Below, in pieces: positions 1-7,917 of a stretch of 10,784 nt of DNA; positions within the stretch are counted from its first letter, which is position 1, and every line of letters starts with the position of its first letter. A program made the position numbers and the translations under genes. The notes under the pieces were generated by a model, which made no database searches, was not told where the DNA came from, and saw only the letters and a list, made by a program, of their open reading frames with translations. The stretch comes from Rhodoferax sp. (GTDB lineage: Bacteria; Pseudomonadota; Gammaproteobacteria; Burkholderiales; Burkholderiaceae): the NCBI GenBank assembly GCA_020048295.1, contig JAIFMT010000011.1, positions 1 to 10,784 of the forward strand, given 5' to 3'.

Positions 1-1761
1 CACATGTGTGTGCTCAACCGCGCTGGTGAAATACTGGCCGTCAATCAGTCATGGCGCAGCTTTTATGATCGCAACCCTCCACCACAAAGGGATATCAGCT
101 ATCAAATTGGCAGCAACTATGTCCAGCTGTGCCAGCGGGCCAGCGGACCTGACTCTGAAGAGGCCGCGCCCATGGCCGCTGGTCTGGCGCGCGTGGCGCA
201 AGGCCAGTGCGAGGCGTTTGAGCTGATCTATCCGTGCCACAGCCCCACTGAGCAGCGCTGGTTCAACGCCCGCGTGACACGCTTTCACGACGGCAGCGGC
301 CACCTGCTGGTGGCCCACGAAAACATCACCGAGCGCACCCAGGCGCTGGCCTTGTTGCAGGCCGAGCGCGACTTTTCGGCACGCCTGATCGACACCGCTG
401 CCAGTCTGGTGATGGTGGTCGATGGCCAGGGCAGCGTCAGCCGCATCAACGCGGCAACGCAAGACTTTACCGGCTACCGTTTTGAAGACATGCAGGGTCA
501 GCCGTTTTTCTGGGCGCGCTTTCTGCCGCCGCCGCAGCGACCAGAGGTCGCCAGTCTGTTTGCCAGCATCATGGCGGGCGAACTGCCGCCACGCCAAAAA
601 AACCCCTGGGTGCGCCGCGATGGCAGCCAGCGCCTGTTTGACTGGTCCAATTCGCTGCTGCGTGATGCCAGCGGGCAGGTCAGCCACTGGGTCACCATCG
701 GCATCGACATCACCGACCTGGTGCAGGCAACCCGCGATGCGCAAGCCGCCAGCCTGGCCAAGAGCCGTTTTCTGGCCACCATGTCGCACGAAATCCGCAC
801 CCCGATGAACGGCATTTTGGGCATGGCACAGCTGCTGCTGACCCCGGCGCTGGCGGACAGCGCCCGCGTCGCCCATGCCCGTACCATGCTCAACGCGGGC
901 AGGTCCTTGATGTCGCTGCTCAACGACGTGCTTGATTTCTCGAAAATTGAGGCTGGCAAACTCGAAATCGACCTCACCACGGTGGATGCGCAGCAGCTGC
1001 TACAAGAAACCCAGGCGCTGTTTTTTATTGCCGCCAACGAAAAAGGCCTGCAGCTCGATGAACATTGGCTGGGACCGACCGGCCAGCGCTACCGCACCGA
1101 CGGCCAGCGGCTGCGCCAGATGCTGGGCAACCTGCTCGGCAATGCCATCAAATTTACCGCACGGGGCCAGGTGGGCATTGAAGCGCGCGAGCTGTCGCGC
1201 CAGGCCAACACGGCGCAGCTGGAATTTGCCGTCACCGACACCGGCATTGGCATTGCAGCGGACAAGCTCGACCTGTTATTCAAGCCGTTCTCGCAGACCG
1301 ACAACAGCACTGCGCGCCAGTTTGGCGGCTCCGGGCTTGGTTTGTCGATCGTGCAAAGCCTGTCCCATTTGCTCGGTGGCCAAGCCGGCGTGGAAAGCCA
1401 GCCCGGGCTGGGCTCCAGGTTCTGGTTTCGCATCCCGGTTGAACTGCTGGGCACGGCAGACGATGGTCGGGCCGCCCCGCGCGCAACCGCCAGCGCACCG
1501 CTGCGCCCGGCCGAACGCGCTGGCAAAGCCGTTGACCGGGACGAATTTGAGCGGCTGGCCGCCGCGCTCAGGCCCATGTTGGCCGACAACAAGTTTGATG
1601 CCATTGCCAGCACCGAAACGCTGGCTGCGCTATTGGCCGACACCGCGTTGGCCGATGCGGCCAGCGCCATGCTGGCTTCGATGAACCAATTTGATTTTGC
1701 CCTGACACTACAGCGCCTGAACCAGATCGCCGACACCCTTGCCAGCCCACCCACGCCATGA
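1..1761 (+). CDS. PAS-PAS sensor histidine kinase (5' end outside window)
   Basis: A sensor kinase that would autophosphorylate on histidine and pass the phosphate to a receiver domain, most likely that of the next gene. Residues are counted from the ATG at base 4, but the frame is open to the window edge and the protein begins inside a PAS fold, so the true start lies upstream. PAS 1 spans about 1-112 and PAS 2 about 118-240. The HisKA H-box (MSHEIRTPMNG) carries the phospho-acceptor H262. The HATPase domain has the N-box N376 and N380, the G1 box DTGIGIA at 412 and the G2 box GGSGLGLS at 441. After the ATPase (about 485-585) comes a helical tail like the one that usually follows the receiver in hybrid kinases, yet no receiver is present here. 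No membrane segment is visible in the part seen, so the sensing may be cytoplasmic. The ligand is unknown. Confidence 0.93.
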   Translation, partial: HMCVLNRAGEILAVNQSWRSFYDRNPPPQRDISYQIGSNYVQLCQRASGPDSEEAAPMAAGLARVAQGQCEAFELIYPCHSPTEQRWFNARVTRFHDGSGHLLVAHENITERTQALALLQAERDFSARLIDTAASLVMVVDGQGSVSRINAATQDFTGYRFEDMQGQPFFWARFLPPPQRPEVASLFASIMAGELPPRQKNPWVRRDGSQRLFDWSNSLLRDASGQVSHWVTIGIDITDLVQATRDAQAASLAKSRFLATMSHEIRTPMNGILGMAQLLLTPALADSARVAHARTMLNAGRSLMSLLNDVLDFSKIEAGKLEIDLTTVDAQQLLQETQALFFIAANEKGLQLDEHWLGPTGQRYRTDGQRLRQMLGNLLGNAIKFTARGQVGIEARELSRQANTAQLEFAVTDTGIGIAADKLDLLFKPFSQTDNSTARQFGGSGLGLSIVQSLSHLLGGQAGVESQPGLGSRFWFRIPVELLGTADDGRAAPRATASAPLRPAERAGKAVDRDEFERLAAALRPMLADNKFDAIASTETLAALLADTALADAASAMLASMNQFDFALTLQRLNQIADTLASPPTP

Positions 1762-4277
1762 ACCCGCCAAAACCCCGCATTCTGGCCATTGACGACACAC
1801 CGATCAACCTGCTGACGCTCGGTGCCGCGCTGGCGCAGGAATTTGACCTGCAGATTGCCACCTCGGGCGAGGAAGGCATTGCACTGGCCCGGCAGTCGCC
1901 ACCGGACCTGATCCTGCTGGATGTCATGATGCCCGGTCTGAATGGCTATGAAACCTGCGCACAACTTAAGGCCGACCCGCTGCTGCAGCATGTGCCGGTG
2001 GTGTTTGTCACGGCGCTGCATGACATCAACGCCGAAATCCAGGGCTTGGCGCTGGGTGCGGTGGACTACATCACCAAGCCGATCGAGGTCGCCACGGCGC
2101 GTCAGCGTATTCGCAACCTGATCGCGCACGAGCAGCTGCGCCTGTTGACGCTGCGCCAGCACGCGCAGCTTGAAACGGCCAATCAGCGCTTTCAAGACTT
2201 GCTGGCGGCGGCTTCCGAGTTTTCGATCATCCTCACCGACCCGCAAGGGCGGGTCGAAATGGTCAACCAGGGCACCGAGCGCATGTTGGGCTACACGGCG
2301 GCCGAGATGGTCGGCCAAATGACACCGGCGGATATTCATTTGCCCGAAGAAGTGGCACAACGCGCAGACGAACTGAGCCAGGCACTCGGCCGCGCGGTCA
2401 GTGACTTTGAGGTGTTTGTCAGCGTGCCAGGGCAACACGGGCAAGAGTCGCGCGAATGGACCTATGTGCGCAAGGACGGCTCGCAGTTTCCGGTGCTGCT
2501 GGTGGTGACGGCAGTGCGCTCGCCCGCCGGGCAGATCAGTGGCTATCTGGGCATTGCACAGGACATCACCCAGCGCAAACACGCCGATGCGCAGTTGCAG
2601 CTGGCTGCCAGCGTGTTCACGCACGCCCGCGAGGGCATCATGATCACCGACAGCGCCGGCATCATCGTCGATGTCAACGAGACGTTCAGTCGGATCACCG
2701 GTTACAGCCGGCAAGAGGTACTGGGGCAAAACCCGCGCATCCTGAAGTCAGGGCGGCAATCGGAGCAGGACTACGCGGCGATGTGGCACAGCCTGCACGA
2801 AAAAGGCCGCTGGTACGGTGAAGTCTGGAACCGCCGCAAGAATGGCGCCGTGTATGCCGAGATGCTGAGCATCAGCGCCGTGCGCGCTGCCAGTGGCCGC
2901 ACGCAGCACTATGTGGCGCTGTTCAGCGACATCACCGCGCAAAAAGAGCACCAGCAGCAGCTCGAACACATCGCCCATTACGATGCGCTGACACAGTTGC
3001 CCAACCGCATGCTGTTGACTGATCGGTTGGCACAGGCATTGATTCGCTGCCAGCGACAAAAGCAATCAGTGGCAGTGGTGTTTCTTGACCTCGACAGCTT
3101 CAAGGCGGTGAATGACACGCATGGTCACGCGGTCGGCGACGAACTGCTGATTACCGTGTCCAAGCGCCTGAAAGACGCCTTGCGCGAGGGCGACACGCTG
3201 GCGCGGGTAGGTGGTGACGAGTTTGTGGCGGTGCTGGCCGGCCTGGAGCAGTCGGACGACTTTAAGCCGGTCGTGACCCGCATGCTGCTGGCGGCAGCCG
3301 ACCCGGTGACGGTGGGCGACGCAGTGCTGCATGTATCGGCCAGCATGGGCGTGACCATTTATCCGCACGACGAGTCGGATGCCGATTTGCTGATGCGCCA
3401 CGCCGACCAGGCCATGTACAGCGCCAAACACGGTGGCAAAAACCGCTATCAGCTGTTTGACGTGGGGCAAGACACGGCCCGCGCCAGCCAGCATCATGGC
3501 ATTGCCAGCATTCGCCGGGCACTCGTGGGTGGAGAGTTCCGGCTGTACTACCAGCCCAAGGTCAGTCTGCGCAGCGGCCGGGTCAGTGGCGCGGAGGCCT
3601 TGATTCGCTGGCAGCACCCACACCTGGGGCTGTTGCCACCGGCTGCCTTTTTACCCATCATCGAAGACCATCCGATCAGCGTCGAAGTGGGGGAATGGGT
3701 CATTCGCACGGTGCTCGACCAAATGAGTGCCTGGCAGTCGCAGGGGTTAAGCCTTCCGCTTAGCATCAACATCGGCGCACGCCAACTGCAGCAGCAGGGA
3801 TTTTCCGGCCAATTGGGCCAACTGCTGCGCCATCACCCGCAGTTGCCAACCCACCAGCTGCAGATCGAGGTGCTGGAGACCAGTGCGCTGCAAGACATGG
3901 TCACTGTGAGCACGGTGATGGCAGACTGCCGTGACCTGGGTGTCGGCTTTGCGCTGGACGACTTTGGCACCGGCTATTCGTCGCTGACCTACCTGAAACG
4001 CTTGCCAGTGCAGACGCTGAAAATTGACCAGAGTTTTGTGCGCGACATGCTGCTCGATGTCGGCGACCTGAGCATCGTCAACGGGGTCATCGGCCTGGCG
4101 CGCGCCTTTGGCCTGGAGGTGATTGCCGAAGGGGTGGAGACCCGCGCGCACGGCGAGTTGCTGCTGTCCCTGGGCTGCGAACTGGCGCAAGGCTACGGCA
4201 TTGCCCGCCCGATGCCCGCTGCAGAGTTGCCCGCCTGGGTGGCGCTGTGGCACGCCACGCCCTGTTGGCTCGCGTAG
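1758..4277 (+). CDS. Response regulator REC-PAS-PAS-GGDEF-EAL (cyclic-di-GMP synthesis/hydrolysis)
   Basis: An 839-residue regulator that joins phosphorylation to cyclic-di-GMP turnover. The receiver (about 7-120) has the acidic pair D12/D13, phospho-acceptor D55, T85 and K107. A helical linker follows, then PAS 1 (about 145-272) and PAS 2 (about 282-395). The GGDEF domain (about 405-565) has an intact G485-G486-D487-E488-F489, and an RxxD (R476 to D479) five residues before it, the position of the product-inhibition I-site. The EAL domain (about 583-830) keeps E613-A614-L615, N671, E707, D734/D735 of DDFGTG, K755 and E791/E794 of AEGVET. By family knowledge both a diguanylate cyclase and a phosphodiesterase could be active; which one dominates cannot be read from sequence. 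Its ATG overlaps the kinase stop as ATGA, so translation is probably coupled and the kinase is the likely partner. No transmembrane segment is seen. Confidence 0.95.
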   Translation: MNPPKPRILAIDDTPINLLTLGAALAQEFDLQIATSGEEGIALARQSPPDLILLDVMMPGLNGYETCAQLKADPLLQHVPVVFVTALHDINAEIQGLALGAVDYITKPIEVATARQRIRNLIAHEQLRLLTLRQHAQLETANQRFQDLLAAASEFSIILTDPQGRVEMVNQGTERMLGYTAAEMVGQMTPADIHLPEEVAQRADELSQALGRAVSDFEVFVSVPGQHGQESREWTYVRKDGSQFPVLLVVTAVRSPAGQISGYLGIAQDITQRKHADAQLQLAASVFTHAREGIMITDSAGIIVDVNETFSRITGYSRQEVLGQNPRILKSGRQSEQDYAAMWHSLHEKGRWYGEVWNRRKNGAVYAEMLSISAVRAASGRTQHYVALFSDITAQKEHQQQLEHIAHYDALTQLPNRMLLTDRLAQALIRCQRQKQSVAVVFLDLDSFKAVNDTHGHAVGDELLITVSKRLKDALREGDTLARVGGDEFVAVLAGLEQSDDFKPVVTRMLLAAADPVTVGDAVLHVSASMGVTIYPHDESDADLLMRHADQAMYSAKHGGKNRYQLFDVGQDTARASQHHGIASIRRALVGGEFRLYYQPKVSLRSGRVSGAEALIRWQHPHLGLLPPAAFLPIIEDHPISVEVGEWVIRTVLDQMSAWQSQGLSLPLSINIGARQLQQQGFSGQLGQLLRHHPQLPTHQLQIEVLETSALQDMVTVSTVMADCRDLGVGFALDDFGTGYSSLTYLKRLPVQTLKIDQSFVRDMLLDVGDLSIVNGVIGLARAFGLEVIAEGVETRAHGELLLSLGCELAQGYGIARPMPAAELPAWVALWHATPCWLA

Positions 4278-4342
4278 TTTACTACTATATTTATAGCTTA
4301 TAGCGCTTATAAATAAAGGGCTAGAGCATACTTTTTCATATA
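4278..4342 (+). repeat. AT-rich hairpin-forming intergenic element, probable dispersed repeat
   Basis: Directly after the stop of the GGDEF-EAL gene lies a very AT-rich patch in otherwise GC-rich DNA. It contains TTATA-gcgct-TATAA at 4298-4312 (5-base arms), enclosed by TAGC at 4294-4297 and GCTA at 4320-4323, and it ends with a T-run at 4332-4336. The wording (a tagc...tagcgcttat...ataagggctagag pattern) resembles a short intergenic repeat I remember from many Comamonadaceae genomes; that resemblance is recollection, not a search. Its position and T-run mean it could also end transcription of the upstream operon. Only one copy is present in this window. Confidence 0.45.
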
Positions 4343-4452
4343 AACTCGCGCCAAAGAGACCAGGCAAGTCAAATGGTCAGCAGCACATGAATTTGCACTG
4401 ATCCAGAGTCCGCTGGCGCGGTGGTGCGTCGATAATCCTGGCCAGACCCTGA

Positions 4453-4493
4453 CTTGCGTCAACCTGTCACAAGGACCGGGCGCAAGCTTTTTT
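4453..4493 (+). terminator. Terminator-like or attenuator-like hairpin before the small basic protein gene
   Basis: CTTGCGTC at 4453-4460 pairs with GGCGCAAG at 4479-4486 (seven Watson-Crick pairs and one G-U pair, loop of 18 bases) and is followed at once by a T-run at 4488-4493. That is the layout of an intrinsic terminator on the plus strand. It lies 176 bases after the preceding stop codon and 23 bases before the next ATG, so it could end read-through, end a short leader transcript, or attenuate the small gene. The loop is long for a strong terminator, hence the low confidence. Confidence 0.35.
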
Positions 4494-4516
4494 CACATTC
4501 ACCCAGGAGAAGCAGC

Positions 4517-4666
4517 ATGGCAAAAAGTCAGCAAAACAGCAACAAGATGGTCAAAAAACCCAAGAAAGACACCAGCCCGCCCAAGCCGGTTTCTGCCGAC
4601 GCCGTGCGTCCCACCATCACCACGGTGGTACCGGTGCGCGGCAAGGCCAAAAACGCGCCCCACTGA
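4517..4666 (+). CDS. Small basic Lys/Pro-rich hypothetical protein, 49 residues
   Basis: The start chosen is the ATG at 4517 because AGGAGA (4505-4510) sits six bases before it, an excellent ribosome binding site. A longer reading from a TTG at 4454 would run through the hairpin just upstream. The product begins MAKSQQNSNK and is rich in lysine, proline and serine, including the segment KKPKKDTSPPKP. It ends with VVPVRGKAKNAPH. No domain, signal peptide or membrane segment is visible; it is probably disordered. Its opening resembles a class of short lysine-rich hypothetical proteins in proteobacteria (MAKxQ..SNK..KKPKK), which I know only as uncharacterised. Charge and size would suit nucleic-acid or ribosome contact, but this is a guess. 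It stands alone between two signalling genes, 49 bases before the next start. Confidence 0.72.
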   Translation: MAKSQQNSNKMVKKPKKDTSPPKPVSADAVRPTITTVVPVRGKAKNAPH

Positions 4667-4696
4667 GCACGCGGTTCAGACTGGGGAACGCGCTCA

Positions 4697-4710
4697 CGTC
4701 AACGCTGACG
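4697..4710. promoter_or_regulatory. Short inverted repeat just before the hybrid kinase start
   Basis: CGTCA-acgc-TGACG forms a perfect 5-base inverted repeat with a 4-base spacer, ending five bases before the ATG at 4716. It occupies the place where a ribosome binding site would be expected, and no clear Shine-Dalgarno sequence is present there. It could be an operator or an RNA hairpin that limits initiation. An inverted repeat this short can easily arise by chance. Confidence 0.2.
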
Positions 4711-4715
4711 CATGC

Positions 4716-6890
4716 ATGAAGCGGCCCGGTAAACGTCACCCTAAAGCAGCACTGTCCAAAGCGGGACAGCAAAGGCCTGGGTTGACACAGCCACGCGGCA
4801 TGGCGGCTTTGGCTGGGCTTTCAAGCGCGCGGCTGATCGCCGACTTGCGCCAGTCGCAGGCCGAACTGGAGAGTCAGAACCAGGCGTTGCGATTCAGCCA
4901 AGCCGCCTCTGAAGGGGCTTCAGAGCGCTTTGTCACGTTGTTTTCGCATGTGCCGCTGGCCCTGATGGTGGTCGATGAACGTGGCCAGATTCTGGAAAAC
5001 AACGCCCGTGCACTCGACCTGCTGCGCCCGCTGGAGAGCGATCCGCCGCTGAACTACCTGTTTCCCCTGCTGAGTCAGGCGCACCGGTCACGCGTCACGC
5101 AGGGCTTTGTCATTGCCGCCGAACAGGGTAGCTGCGAACTGAGCGAACTGGAATTTCAGGCCGGATCCAACGGCATCCTGAGTGGCGACCTGCACATTGC
5201 CCGCATCGACAGCACACCCGACGAGGGCCTGAGTTTTATTTGCGCGGTGATTGACCAGGGCCCACTGCTGGCGCAACGCCAGGCTTTGCAAGACAGCGCG
5301 CAGACGCTGCAAGAGCGCAACGAAGCACTGAAAAAGAGTCAGGCGCGCTTGAGCGCCATCATCGACTCGTCGCTGGATGTGATCATTGGTGTCGATGCGC
5401 AGCAGCACGTCACCGTCTTCAACCCTGCCGCAGCCACGCTGTTTCAATGCCCAACGGCGCAGGCGCTGGGCCAGCCGCTGAGCCGCTTCTTGCCCGACGC
5501 ACAACAGGCCCTGGCGCAGGTTGGCCGCAGCCGCCACGCCCAGCTTGGCGAGATGACCGGTCTGTCGCAAAGTGGGGAGCGCGTGCCGCTCGATGTCAGC
5601 CTGTCGCTGGAGCAGCACGCCAGTGGCGACATCATCACCCTGTTTGCACGCGACCTGAGCGCCAGCAAGAGGATGGAAGCGCACCGCGCCACGCTGGAGA
5701 GCCAGTTGCGCGAATCACAAAAAATGCAGGCCATTGGCACCATGGCCGGCGGCATTGCGCACGATTTCAACAACATCATCAGCGCCATTCTGGGCAATGT
5801 GGTGCTGGCGCGCCAGGATGTTGCTGCCGACACCGCCGCGGCCACCAGCCTGGGCGAGATCGACAAGGCGGGCCGGCGCGCACGTGACCTGGTGCGGCAG
5901 ATCCTCACCTTCAGCCGCAACGAACCACCCCGGCGGCTGCCGTTACAACTGGCGGACATGGTGAACGAGACCCTGCGGCTGATCCGTGTCACGCTGCCAC
6001 CGCAAGTCAAACTGCAGGTCGATCTGGACCCCAGCACCCCGCCGGTGATGGCCGATGCCACGCAGATGGAACAGGTGCTGCTGAACCTGTGCACCAATGC
6101 CATCCACGCCATTGGCCAGCAGATCGGCTGCATCCATGTCGAGCTGACGCACAGCCTGCGCGCCACCGAGCTGGGTCGCGAGCGGCGTAGCGGTCTGCGC
6201 GGGCAGCACATCCGCCTGAGCGTCAGCGACACCGGTTGCGGCATGGACGCAGCCACGCTGGAGCGGGTGTTTGAGCCGTTTTTCACCACCAAGCCGGTCG
6301 GCCAGGGCACCGGGCTGGGGCTGTCGGTGGTGCACGGCATCATGCGCGCCCACGCCGGCGAGGTGCAGGTGCATAGTCAGCTGGGTCAGGGCAGTGAGTT
6401 CACACTGTTTTTCCCGGTGGCTGAGTTGCCGGCTGCAGCGCCGGTGGTGGCCACACCGCCTGACAACGCCATTGGCACAGGGCAGCGCGTGATGTACGTC
6501 GATGACGATGAAGCGCTGGTGTTTCTGGTCAAGCGGCTGCTGACGCGCCGGGGCTACCAGGTCATCACTTTTTCAGACCCACGGCAAGCCGCAGTGGCGC
6601 TGCGCGACAACCCGATGCAATGCGACCTGCTGGTGACCGACTTCAACATGCCGGGCTTTAGCGGTGTTGACCTGCTGCGCGAGGTGCGCTCTATTCGCCC
6701 AGCGCTGCCAGTGGCGCTCGCTTCTGGCTATGTCACCCCCGAGATCGAGCGCGACGCGCTGGCTGCCGGTGCGCGCGCCCTGATCCACAAACCCAATGAT
6801 GTCGATGAACTGTGCAGCACGGTGCAGCGTCTGCTGGCGCAGGCGGCATCGGACCCCCATGCAGACGCTGCCGATACCGCTGCTGCCTGA
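4716..6890 (+). CDS. Hybrid histidine kinase PAS-PAS-HisKA-HATPase-REC
   Basis: A 724-residue soluble hybrid kinase. The N-terminus is basic, followed by a helical stretch (about 36-68, LRQSQAELESQNQALR) of the type often seen before PAS domains in kinases. PAS 1 is at about 70-182, a coiled-coil linker at 183-212 and PAS 2 at about 208-318. The HisKA motif GGIAHDFNN carries H349, the HDFNN type found in NtrB-like and hybrid kinases. The ATPase has N457 and N461, DTGCGMD at 505 and GTGLGLS at 531. The C-terminal receiver (about 590-708) has D596-D598, phospho-acceptor D642, S670 and K692, so phosphate can move from H349 to D642; an external Hpt protein or a reverse-acting receiver would be needed for output. 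No output domain or membrane segment is present. The start at 4716 lacks a good ribosome binding site; ATG 4800 (residue 29) is an alternative. The stop lies inside the next gene. Confidence 0.93.
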   Translation: MKRPGKRHPKAALSKAGQQRPGLTQPRGMAALAGLSSARLIADLRQSQAELESQNQALRFSQAASEGASERFVTLFSHVPLALMVVDERGQILENNARALDLLRPLESDPPLNYLFPLLSQAHRSRVTQGFVIAAEQGSCELSELEFQAGSNGILSGDLHIARIDSTPDEGLSFICAVIDQGPLLAQRQALQDSAQTLQERNEALKKSQARLSAIIDSSLDVIIGVDAQQHVTVFNPAAATLFQCPTAQALGQPLSRFLPDAQQALAQVGRSRHAQLGEMTGLSQSGERVPLDVSLSLEQHASGDIITLFARDLSASKRMEAHRATLESQLRESQKMQAIGTMAGGIAHDFNNIISAILGNVVLARQDVAADTAAATSLGEIDKAGRRARDLVRQILTFSRNEPPRRLPLQLADMVNETLRLIRVTLPPQVKLQVDLDPSTPPVMADATQMEQVLLNLCTNAIHAIGQQIGCIHVELTHSLRATELGRERRSGLRGQHIRLSVSDTGCGMDAATLERVFEPFFTTKPVGQGTGLGLSVVHGIMRAHAGEVQVHSQLGQGSEFTLFFPVAELPAAAPVVATPPDNAIGTGQRVMYVDDDEALVFLVKRLLTRRGYQVITFSDPRQAAVALRDNPMQCDLLVTDFNMPGFSGVDLLREVRSIRPALPVALASGYVTPEIERDALAAGARALIHKPNDVDELCSTVQRLLAQAASDPHADAADTAAA

Positions 6891-7536
6891 GCTCTCAGTG
6901 CTGTATGTCGATGCGGCGCTGCTGGTTCTCAACAAGCCCGCCGGACTGCTGAGCGTGCCCGGCCGGGGTGCTGACAAGCAGGACTGCCTGAGCGCGCGCG
7001 CGCAACAGCATTACCCGGATGCCTTAGTGGTGCACCGACTGGACATGGCCACCTCGGGTTTGCTGGTGATGGCACGCGGCGCTGACGCGCAACGCCAGCT
7101 GAACCAGGCGTTTGCAGCCGGCGACATTCACAAACGCTACGAAGCGGTGGTGGAAGGGGTGCCCACACCCTCCTGCCCACCCAATGCCGATGGCTGGTGG
7201 CTGATTGACCTGCCGATTGGGCTAGATTGGCCCCGACGCCCCTTGCGCAGCATCGACATGCAGCGCGGCAAACCCAGCATCACCCGCTGGCGTGTGCTGG
7301 CTAGCGATCACGCTGCCCACACCACGCGCCTGACGCTGCAGCCAATGACCGGACGCTCGCACCAATTGCGAGTGCACCTGCAATCCATGGGTCACCCGAT
7401 TCTGGGCGATGCGCTGTATGCGCCAGAGCCAGTGCTGGCCAAGGCCAACCGCTTGCTGCTGCACGCCACCTGGCTGGATCTGCCGCACCCAACCCGCGGA
7501 GGGCGGATGCAATTCAATCTGGCAGTGCCGTTTTAG
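6859..7536 (+). CDS. rluA: RluA-type RNA pseudouridine synthase
   Basis: A 225-residue enzyme that turns specific uridines into pseudouridine in structured RNA. The signature HRLDMATSG is complete with catalytic D62. NKPAGLLSVPG near the N-terminus and MTGRSHQLRVHL with GHPILGDALYAP near the C-terminus are shared with E. coli RluA (219 residues, 23S rRNA U746 and tRNA U32), as is the central DLPI..DWPRRP segment. There is no S4 domain, which separates it from RluC/RluD. I therefore favour RluA itself, although target sites cannot be proven from sequence. ATG 6859 was chosen because the protein then starts a few residues before the conserved core. An earlier in-frame ATG at 6796 would add 21 residues encoded wholly within the kinase receiver region. 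The gene overlaps the kinase gene by 32 bases in another frame, so it may be translationally coupled to it. Confidence 0.9.
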   Translation: MQTLPIPLLPELSVLYVDAALLVLNKPAGLLSVPGRGADKQDCLSARAQQHYPDALVVHRLDMATSGLLVMARGADAQRQLNQAFAAGDIHKRYEAVVEGVPTPSCPPNADGWWLIDLPIGLDWPRRPLRSIDMQRGKPSITRWRVLASDHAAHTTRLTLQPMTGRSHQLRVHLQSMGHPILGDALYAPEPVLAKANRLLLHATWLDLPHPTRGGRMQFNLAVPF

Positions 7537-7549
7537 GATCGTGACGACA

Positions 7550-7867
7550 TCAGCTTTGCGAGGTGCGCCCCAGGGTGCTGTCGATCAGACGACCCATTTT
7601 TTCAGCTGCACCTTCGATCGCCTGATTCAGATTGGCACCGTGGTGCTTGATAGCCAGCGGCTGATGCCCTTCCAGGCGCGCCTCCAGGGTGCACTGGATG
7701 CTCTCGGCGGTGTTTTTCTTGCCCGCATTTTCGTCGCTCAAATGGACTTCAACCCGGGTGATCTGACTGGCAAAGCGGTCAAGTGCGGTTTTGACTGTGC
7801 TGCTGGCCCATTGCGCCATGGCATCTGTGCCTTCAATGTGGTTGTCGGTATGAATCTGGACTTGCAT
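7550..7867 (-). CDS. HPF/RaiA-family ribosome hibernation protein (short form)
   Basis: A 105-residue protein of the sigma-54 modulation/S30EA family. Members bind the small ribosomal subunit near the decoding centre and keep ribosomes inactive in stationary phase or stress. The N-terminus MQVQIHTDNHIEG, the helix with VKTALDRFASQITRVEVHLSDENAG, the strand CTLEARLEGHQPLAIKHHGANLNQAIEGAAEKM and the short tail follow the usual beta-alpha-beta-beta-beta-alpha order. It has only the N-terminal domain, so it is a short HPF/RaiA-like protein and not the long dimerising form. The start is supported by AAAGGAAAA (7872-7880 on the plus strand) five bases before the ATG. It is convergent with rluA, with a 13-base gap and no room for a separate terminator, and divergent from the dehydrogenase gene. 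Confidence 0.85.
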   Translation of the reverse strand: MQVQIHTDNHIEGTDAMAQWASSTVKTALDRFASQITRVEVHLSDENAGKKNTAESIQCTLEARLEGHQPLAIKHHGANLNQAIEGAAEKMGRLIDSTLGRTSQS

Positions 7868-7917
7868 GTTGTTTTCCTTTTAAAGTAGGCACATTGAGGA
7901 TCTTGATGATAGCCACC

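Noticed and set aside
49..876. Minus-strand open frame of 275 codons opposite the first kinase
   Set aside because: It is fully covered by conserved PAS and HisKA sequence on the plus strand, and its translation is low-complexity and lacks motifs.
1089..2729. Long minus-strand open frame (546 codons)
   Set aside because: It is antisense to the well-supported kinase and GGDEF-EAL genes, and its translation shows no domain pattern. GC-rich codon bias produces such shadows.
4454..4516. TTG start extending the small basic protein by 21 residues
   Set aside because: The ATG at 4517 has a much better ribosome binding site, and the extension would translate the hairpin stem.
5444..6343. Minus-strand open frame of 299 codons opposite the hybrid kinase
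   Set aside because: Antisense to HisKA and ATPase motifs; the Ser/Arg-rich composition is typical of a shadow frame.
6796..6858. Earlier ATG for the pseudouridine synthase
   Set aside because: The extra residues are a frame-shifted reading of the kinase receiver (Cys/Arg-rich) and have no counterpart in RluA as I remember it.
7409..7888. Plus-strand open frame of 159 codons over the HPF/RaiA-like gene
   Set aside because: The minus-strand frame matches the HPF/RaiA family and has a good ribosome binding site; the plus-strand frame starts inside rluA and shows no motif.
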